Source: Flaveria trinervia
Taxonomy: Eukaryota > Streptophyta > Magnoliopsida > Asterales > Asteraceae
Length of the DNA: 64,000 nucleotides
Reading direction: 5' to 3'
Assembly: GCA_025506515.1 (NCBI GenBank)
Contig: CM046451.1
Coordinates: 36,452,095-36,516,094 of the forward strand
Made by a program: the position numbers and the translations under genes
Part shown: piece by piece, positions 57,673 to 64,000 of the stretch
How the letters are laid out: each line of letters begins with the position of its first letter
Numbering within the stretch: position 1 is the stretch's first letter
Notes under the pieces: model-generated
The model's database searches: none
Seen by the model: only the letters and a program-made list of their open reading frames with translations
What the model was told of the DNA's origin: nothing

Positions 57673-58280
57673 TATTTTGAAATAACAGAGGGAGCAAAGT
57701 AATTTGAGAGAGAGTTGCAGAGAAGATGTTGGACATTTAGGGTTTGTGAGTGGGTACAAAGATTAAAGAAAAGAAGTTGGAAGATTTAAATGGGGATAAA
57801 ATGTCAGATGGATAAGGGGAAAGGAAATTTTGGGTTCTGATGTGACAGGGGCGGTAAGAATAAACCATTTAAAATATTCCGACATCATTAATAAAATCTT
57901 ACCTTTTTACAGAGTAGGGCCCAAAGATATCCGTTACACAGTAAGGCTTTCTTATAAGAGAAATAGTTTTCTGAATGTAATATCTTCCAAGGCCAGTTTT
58001 ACTTCCGAAGGCAAATTATGTCCGAAGAGAAATGTGCTTCCGAGAGTAAAGTAGTCTTCTTCGAGAAGAAGTTTCAAAGTTTCAAAGTATATTTGTTATA
58101 AGATCAAATATTCTTTCGAATTGAAAAAAATCTTCGGAAGAAATACTTGTTCAAAGGAATTTGCCTTCGGAAGATAGATAAAGAGGTAAATTCCTTTTCG
58201 GAAGAACTCATACTTCAAATTTTTTAAGAAAGAACTTTTGTACTAGGGCTTAGATTGTAAAGCTTTTCAAAAGAGATAAA
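57673..58280 (-). repeat. Copia-3 spacer with CTTCGGAAG words
   Basis: This is the non-coding spacer between copia-3 pol and its 3' ORF. CTTCCGAAG/CTTCGGAAG words recur between 58000 and 58210, for example near 58003, 58131, 58167 and 58197, with degenerate copies between. Frames here, such as 57830-58054, follow the repeats. Confidence 0.7.
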
Positions 58281-60240
58281 CTAGTCAATGCTTATCATCC
58301 TAATAGCTGTAATTAGATACTTAAATCTTTGTTTATCAAAATCTTTGGTAAATAAGTCAGCATATAGTTCATTTGAGTCAACTTTGACTAGTTTAATCAG
58401 GTTTTTCTCATGAATAACTCGAATGAAATGATACCTGATGTCAATGTGCTTTGTGTTAGAGTGCTTGATAGGATTTTCTGTAATAGAGATGGCACTCTTG
58501 TTGTATATGTGGATAGGGGCCTCCATGAAGCTGAAGTCATAGTTTAACATCTGATTTTGAATCCAGAGCTATTGAACACAACAACTTGCAGCAGTAATGT
58601 ATTCAGCTTCAACACTTGATGTAGAGACACATGATTACTTCTTACATTGCCAGGAGATGATTCTTCCACCAAGAAATTGACATCCTTTGGATGTGGATTT
58701 CTTGTTGATATTGTAGCTACCATAGTCACTATCAGTGTAGCCATAGAGATTGAAGTATTGATTCCTAGGAGACCAGAGACCAAGTTTAGGAGCTCCTTTG
58801 AGGTATCTAAGAATTATGTTGGCAGCAACTAGGTGAGACACCTTTGGAGCAACCCAATTTCTTGCACAAATACAAGTTGCAAACATGATATCAACTTTCT
58901 ATAAGATACATTAGAGATCCTATTATTGCCCTATACTTATGTTGATCAGTATCCTCTCCTCAGATTTAGGACAAAGGTTGTGATTTTTGGGTATAGGTGT
59001 TTTGGCTGGCTTACAATCTTTCATTTCAAATATTTCTAACATGTCACTAACATATTTAGATTGATTGATAAAGAACCCATCTTTCATCTGCCTCACCTAA
59101 ATTCTAAGGAAAAAAGTCCATCTTTCCTATGGAACTCATCTCAAACTTCTTCTTCATAATGCTTTCAAAATCCTTTCATAGTTGGTCATTTGAAGAACCA
59201 AATATGATGTCATCAACATAGACTTGTACAAGCACAATGTCTTTCCCAGTCTTCTTTATAAACAAAGTCTTGTCTATTGCGCCTCTGGTGTAGCCATGCT
59301 TCAGGAGAATTAAGAAAGTGTCTCATACCATAACATAGAGAGCTTTATCCAGTTTGCACACATAGTTGGGATGTTGTGGTTCTTCAATCTTGGAGGGTAA
59401 CACATATAGACTTCTCTATCTATATTCCCATACAAAAAGGAGCACTTGACATCAAGTTGGTACACTGTAAAGTTCTTGGAAGCTACATAGTCAAGGACGA
59501 TTCTCACAACTCAAGTCTTGCAATGGTGCAAAGACATCCGTATAATCTGTCCTTCCTCTTGTGTGTATCTTTGAACTACAAGTCTTGCCTTGTTGATAAT
59601 CAAACCTTTTTCATCCTTTTTGTTTCTAAACACCCACTTTATGCCAATGGGTACTTGACCAGGTAGTAGAGGACATACGTTCTAAACTTTTTGTTGTTTT
59701 AATTAAAACACTTCCTCTTGCATTGATTCAATCCCAATTATCATCCTTGAGATCCTTTTCCACCTTTTGTAGTTCCATTTGGGAAAGAAAGCATGAATAC
59801 AAGTAAAAATTCCCACTGTGAGTTTGTCTTCTTGTTCTCACGCCATCAAAGACACCCCATTGATGTTTTCAACATAATGAGTGTTGTGAATTCTGAGCCT
59901 AGGGATAACATCTAATCAAATAGACAAATCCAGGTTTGAAAAGTTTTGCTTAGAATTGGAAACATTATTTCCAGCTAATGTCTCACACTCATTCAATCAG
60001 GACTGATTGAATGAATATGATATAGCATCAATAGTGGTGTGTTGTGAAGCAACATTTTAGTTGCATGTTCCTATAGAATGATACCATCATCAGCTTGGTG
60101 TTGTATGCTTGAGTTGTCATTCAATGAGTGTTGAAGATCATTTTGTTTACAACTTGTTGAAGCTTCACTAGTTCCTGAGATGTTTATGCTTTCAGGGCTT
60201 TCATCAGTGGGAATAAAGAATATGTCCATCTTTTTGATTC
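58281..60240 (-). pseudogene. pol: Copia-3 RT and RNase H, broken and truncated
   Basis: Minus-strand RNase H (58886-58281) shows YTDSDYGSYNINKKSTSKGC and then AISITENPIKHSNTKHIDIR, ending in RFKYLITAIRMISID with a natural stop at 58281. RT shows the intact motif YVDD at 59220-59209 and YQLDVKCSFLYGNI near 59465. The linker between integrase and RT continues to about 60240 with many stops. Protease, integrase, gag and the 5' LTR are missing. At about 60240 the sequence changes to a plus-strand 3'-ORF remnant. Confidence 0.8.
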
Positions 60241-60269
60241 TATAGTTAAACTCAATGATCTATTATACA

Positions 60270-62063
60270 AGCATGGTTATGACAACTCAGGAAATAAGAA
60301 AATAGAAGTCTAAGGATAAGGCTGAACCAAAAGGTTCAATTTAGCAAGAAGAAATTAGCATACCTGAAAAAACTGGTACTTTCTTCTCTCTCAAAAGAAA
60401 AAGGACTTATGAAGAACCATCAAAGAAAAAGCTAGTAGACTGGGACTTAAAGGCATTCCAAAGTCTTCTTCTAAGGAAGAAGCTCCACTAGTTATCGTGT
60501 TGACTAAAGCAACAATTAACTAAAAAATCAATTTATGATATAACTGTTGAATCTATCAGGCATGAAGCTTAATCAGTAGATGAATTCATAGAGCAAATGA
60601 TAGTGTACATAAGAGAACCCCAAACTATGGAAGATGACATGGAGTCACTTTTGAAAAAGAGACTACTCAACTTCATATATCTCATAAGAGGTACCTGAGT
60701 CTTAGCTCAAGAAATTAGTTGAGGTGATATTTGGTCAATCAGATGTTGAAATTGAAACCACAGTTAACTCTTAGGTAAACATGGATACAGATGATCCAAA
60801 AGTTTCCAATGAAGTTGAGAGAGTTCGAACAATTGTCGATGATCCCAAAACAACTAGTGAGGCTGTAGGTACATCTATCGAACCTTCGGTAGTCAGACCT
60901 ACCATAATCTTTATCCCTACTAACAATGACAATAGACCTATGACTGCTAAAGAGGAATTAGAGTATGAGTCTTAGTAGAGAAAGAAAAGATTCCCGATGA
61001 CCAAAAGTTTGGAACACTCTTCACACAGATTGTTAAGGAGTCAATACATCTACACTCTGAAAGAGCTAAAGAAGCTTTTGTAAAGAAGAACATTCTTCAA
61101 GTATTCAAAACTAGAAGGAATTCAAAGCTGCAAGAAAAAGAATCAATCCTATTGGAGAGACAAGCAAATCAAAAGCAAAAGTTTGTTCCAAACCAAAAGC
61201 CAAAGTTGTTAAGAAAAAGATCTCTAAGCCATCTAGCCATACTAGAAAAGGAAACATGCAATAAGTGGTTGCTCATCAACCTTTTTAACAACTACTCGCA
61301 AATCTACATCAATCATTTCATCTCAAGTTCCACAGAAGAAAAATAAGGATACTAAAAGGTATACCCAAGGGATTTAAATGGAATGAGATCATGAAGCGAA
61401 GCAATAATAAAATCAAATTAAAGCTGATAGCGCCAACTCAAGCTAAGATGGAGAAATAAGCTGAGTTGGCCAGAAGAAAGAAGGCTGAATCTTATAAAAA
61501 AGGTGAAAGAATCAAACATGAGTTAAGGGATAAGAAAAAAAATAAAAATACACCTGTGAGCTCCAATGAGTATGTCTACTCTTAAAGAGATCAAGAAAAG
61601 GGTTGCAACTAGTAAGCTCCTAAAGTATGAGGAAGCAAAAGAGCAATAGGAAAGATAACAAGTAAAGATAAAGAAAATTGTTCAAAAATCTTGCAATCTT
61701 CCGATTAAGGAACCAATGTCTTCTTGTTTTGAGACTACTACATCAGATGATGACCAGCCTTTATCATCAGTCATTTCCATAAAGAAGACCAAGCCAAAAA
61801 AGGTTAAGGCAAGGTTGTTGATCCTGGCATGAAGAAAAGATAAGAAAGGAAAAAAAGTGTTGGGGGTTTGGTATGTTGACACCAAGAAAAAAATTGAAGT
61901 CAAGAGAGCAAATAGAATGATTACTTACCATGATTATGAAAATGAAATACTTAATTTGCCTCTATACATCTTGGAGCAAATTATTACATACTTAAGTATT
62001 TTTGTATGTAGAAATGAGAAGTCTAAGCTTCTGTCTAAAATTACTCTCCTTGATCAAAGCTGA
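60270..62063 (+). pseudogene. Inverted copia 3' ORF remnant
   Basis: Plus-strand, Lys/Glu-rich and heavily broken. Recognisable pieces are FFSLKRKRTYEEPSKKKLVD (60390), IRHEA, VDEFIEQM, MEDDMESLLKKRLL (60629), TNNDNRPMTAKEELEYE (60925) and LHSERAKEAFVKKN (61050). The last stretch, GVWYVDTKKKIEVKRAN followed by LNLPLYILEQI (61863-61985), lines up with ILSWTYTTNPERWHVI and LPLHDLFDM of copia-2. That identifies it as a 3'-ORF C-terminus on the opposite strand. No LTR or PPT of its own is seen. The function is unknown and the family assignment moderate. Confidence 0.5.
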
Positions 62064-62125
62064 GTATGGTGAAAAAGACTACTAAAACTCCTCGATCAGC
62101 ATATGACCAAAACAAAGAAACATAC

Positions 62126-62975
62126 TACAGGACCGGTAAAGGGTGGTCACTTATAACACAACAACACAAAGAGGAGAGTAACTTAACTTAATTAAATAGT
62201 GAGACTGGATTAACCACAAGAGATGATACAAAGAACACAAGTAAGTAAGAGACAGAACAAGAGAACAAGATACACAAGGAGATGGTTTTCAAGATTGCTG
62301 TATATTGCTTTCTCAAGTTCTATTACAAGTGTTACAAAGCATAAATGAAAGTTACAAGTACTTGAGATACATATACTACATCCTACAGCCAGCCATACTT
62401 TGAAAGCCAGCTGGATACAATTGACTAGACACAAAACAAAATCTATAGTAGAGTCAAAAGGCAGATTGCCTTTTAACTTGTGACTAGGACATGCCATAGC
62501 TCACATCCTAATATATTACAAAAAAGATAAAGTACATGAAGTAAAAAGTTACAGACTCAAGACCTCAATGTACAGTTACTAAAAGCATGGACCTTTTCAC
62601 CAACTCATGTAAGTTGGTTACTTTACAGAGTTATAGCGGAAAGGGGTCTAGCTTTATGGAAAAGTATATCAAATAAAGCATGTGTGTTAAAAGTCTTTGG
62701 AAGAAATCTATCTTCAAGTGTTGGCTTCGGAAGACTTTGTCTCTGAAGCTTCGGAAGACTTCATCTTTCGCTTTGGAAGATATTGGTCTTGGCTTTGGAA
62801 GATATTTGTCTTGGCTTTGGAAGATATTAGTCTTGGCTTCAGAAGATTTTACACTTAGAATATTTCTGTTGCATGTGTGAAACTTCCGAAGCATTCTTCT
62901 TCAATGTACTTGTGTAACATGCAAGAGAGACTTTGGGTGTTTGGGTTGCATCAACCTCTTCATGTAATCTCTACA
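62126..62975 (-). repeat. Copia-6 3' LTR (copia-2 family)
   Basis: Minus-strand start TGTAGAGATTACATG at 62975 after a PPT; end CCTGTA (changed from CCTGCA) at 62126; about 850 bases. It follows the LTR at 26885-27680 throughout, including the CACCAACTCATGTAAGTTGG palindrome near 62600, with CTTCGGAAG words near 62723-62755. No PBS is found at its left, so 62126 is the true outer end of the element. The upstream part of the element leaves the window. Confidence 0.85.
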
Positions 62976-62985
62976 AACTCCCCCT
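62976..62985 (-). other. Copia-6 polypurine tract
   Basis: AGGGGGAGTT on the minus strand abuts the LTR start, with GTAGCATTAGCCT just upstream as at 27681. Confidence 0.85.
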
Positions 62986-62999
62986 AGGCTAATGCTACA

Positions 63000-64000
63000 A
63001 AAACACTTGAATACTTCAGATGTTGATAGTCCTCATCAGAATAATGACCATTCCTTTCTTCATGAGATGATCAGATCCCTCAGACTGTCAAGTGTCTCCT
63101 CATATCAAAGAGATCATGTAGAGGCAGATTGAACATGTCTTGCCAAGTGTAGATGTCTTCAATGCCTTGATCGCTAATGACATTCCATCTTTCCAGATTT
63201 GTGGTGTATGTCCAGGACAATATCGGTCTTCCTGATGCTAGAGGAGCTGTTTGAGTAGGAGTTGATGTAGCATCCTCTGGCTGCATATCCTCAGGATGTT
63301 CTGACTCATCCAGAGGTTCAGAAAAGGATGTAGCTTTCTTTTTCTTTGGCTTTGGCTTTAAATCCATCCTTTTCTTTCTCTTTGTTCCTTTTAACTAAAA
63401 AGACTGGCATGCAGCACCTAATTAATCTTTATTGTCTTTCTCAGTTTGGTCTTCACCTCTTATAGGTTCAGAAGGAGAGGGAGGTTGACCCTTCTATGGA
63501 TCAAAAGATGAAGCTTGCTGAGATTCAGCAGGAGGTTCAGGTTGTGTTGTCTCAGGTTTTCAACCTTCACCTCCACTTCAGGTGGAGCTTGACTTGGAGG
63601 GGAGTGTAACTCAATCAGCTCTCCACTCTTTATCTTTTGCTTGATCACCTTGATATGCTCATACATAGTGGATAGAGACATGGGGCCAAGTCTCCTTCTG
63701 GAGAATCCATACAACTTCAAGATGCTCATCATCCTCTACTTATCTGCAAACTTCTTCGTGCTCTTCTGGATGATGACTCTTGACTTAGCAGCTTCTTCTC
63801 TTAGTTTCCTTTTGGTTGTCTTTCTTTCCTTGACTATCTGCAATTCAAGTTGTTTGAGATACTCAAACTCAACATAGTCATAGGATAAGTGAAGAAGTGC
63901 TTCTGCCTGATAGAGGCCTATGGCACTCAAGTAGTTGATCATCTTGATCTTGTCTTCTTTTTTATCTACCTTAGGTTCTTGTTGAACCACATCTTCATAT
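63000..64000 (-). pseudogene. Copia-6 3' ORF, C-terminal part (runs out of window)
   Basis: The minus strand is homologous to 27722-28700. From upstream to downstream: ALLHLSYDYVEFEYLKQLEL, a Lys-rich coil (TTKRKLREEAAKS), a stop near 63735, ILKLYGFSRRRLGPMSL (63725), a Pro-rich stretch, PKPKKKKATSF, and ILSWTYTTNLERWNVI then LPLHDLFDM near 63150. Frameshifts are fewer than in copia-3. The N-terminal part lies beyond 64000. The role is unknown. Confidence 0.75.

Noticed and set aside
1..64000. Any ordinary host gene
   Set aside because: All longer frames were assigned to retroelement gag, pol or 3' ORFs, or to repeat by-products; no intron-exon pattern of a host protein was recognised.

Overview
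The window looks like a stretch of plant (eudicot) nuclear heterochromatin built almost entirely of nested LTR retrotransposons. I see no host gene. The elements are Ty3/gypsy chromoviruses of the Tekay/Del type and several Ty1/copia elements of the Sirevirus/SIRE type (large, with an extra ORF downstream of pol). From memory, similar 3' ORFs and LTRs starting TGTAACACCC or ending GGGTGTGACA are common in asterids, especially Asteraceae. That placement is a guess that needs a database search.

Layout. 1-1063: copia LTR fragments on the minus strand. 1064-1420: a MITE-like end and a C-rich minisatellite. 1424-24724: a plus-strand chromovirus (LTR, gag, protease, RT, RNase H, integrase, chromodomain, damaged 3' LTR). 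It is split by a 2.9-kb solo LTR (5573-8473, TSD TATTT) and by a 12.3-kb copia element (copia-1, 9933-22239, TSD AAAGA). 24725-35659: a minus-strand copia (copia-2) in rearranged order: gag fragment, one LTR flanked by both a PBS and a PPT, the 3' ORF, then pol. 35660-36066: a chromovirus LTR scrap, a copia gag scrap and a MITE-like scrap. 36067-60240: another minus-strand copia (copia-3: 3' LTR, 3' ORF, spacer, RT/RNase H). It is interrupted by a chromovirus solo LTR (37041-41554, TSD AAGAG), which itself holds a 2.4-kb non-autonomous LTR element (38588-41034, TSD GAATG). It is interrupted again by a complete 12.3-kb plus-strand copia (copia-4, 44561-56817, TSD GGAAC). 60270-62063: an inverted 3'-ORF remnant. 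62126-64000: the 3' LTR and the start of another copia-2-family element (copia-6) leaving the window.

How the parts work together. Each autonomous element encodes gag (particle), protease, integrase, reverse transcriptase and RNase H. PBS sites match the 3' end of initiator tRNA-Met (TGGTATCAGAGC type), and polypurine tracts prime plus-strand synthesis. The copia elements also carry a roughly 3-kb 3' ORF with conserved motifs but no visible membrane segment. Every ORF here is broken by stops or frameshifts. The copia-1 LTR pair differs mostly by one-base indels in short homopolymers, so some frameshifts may be sequencing error.

Most interesting pattern: each copia family has its own short repeat word (CTTCGGAAG, CAGTAGTT/AACTACTG, or GCGAAACT). 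The word occurs in the LTR and again in the spacer between pol and the 3' ORF. This suggests a shared cis-regulatory module for the 3' ORF.
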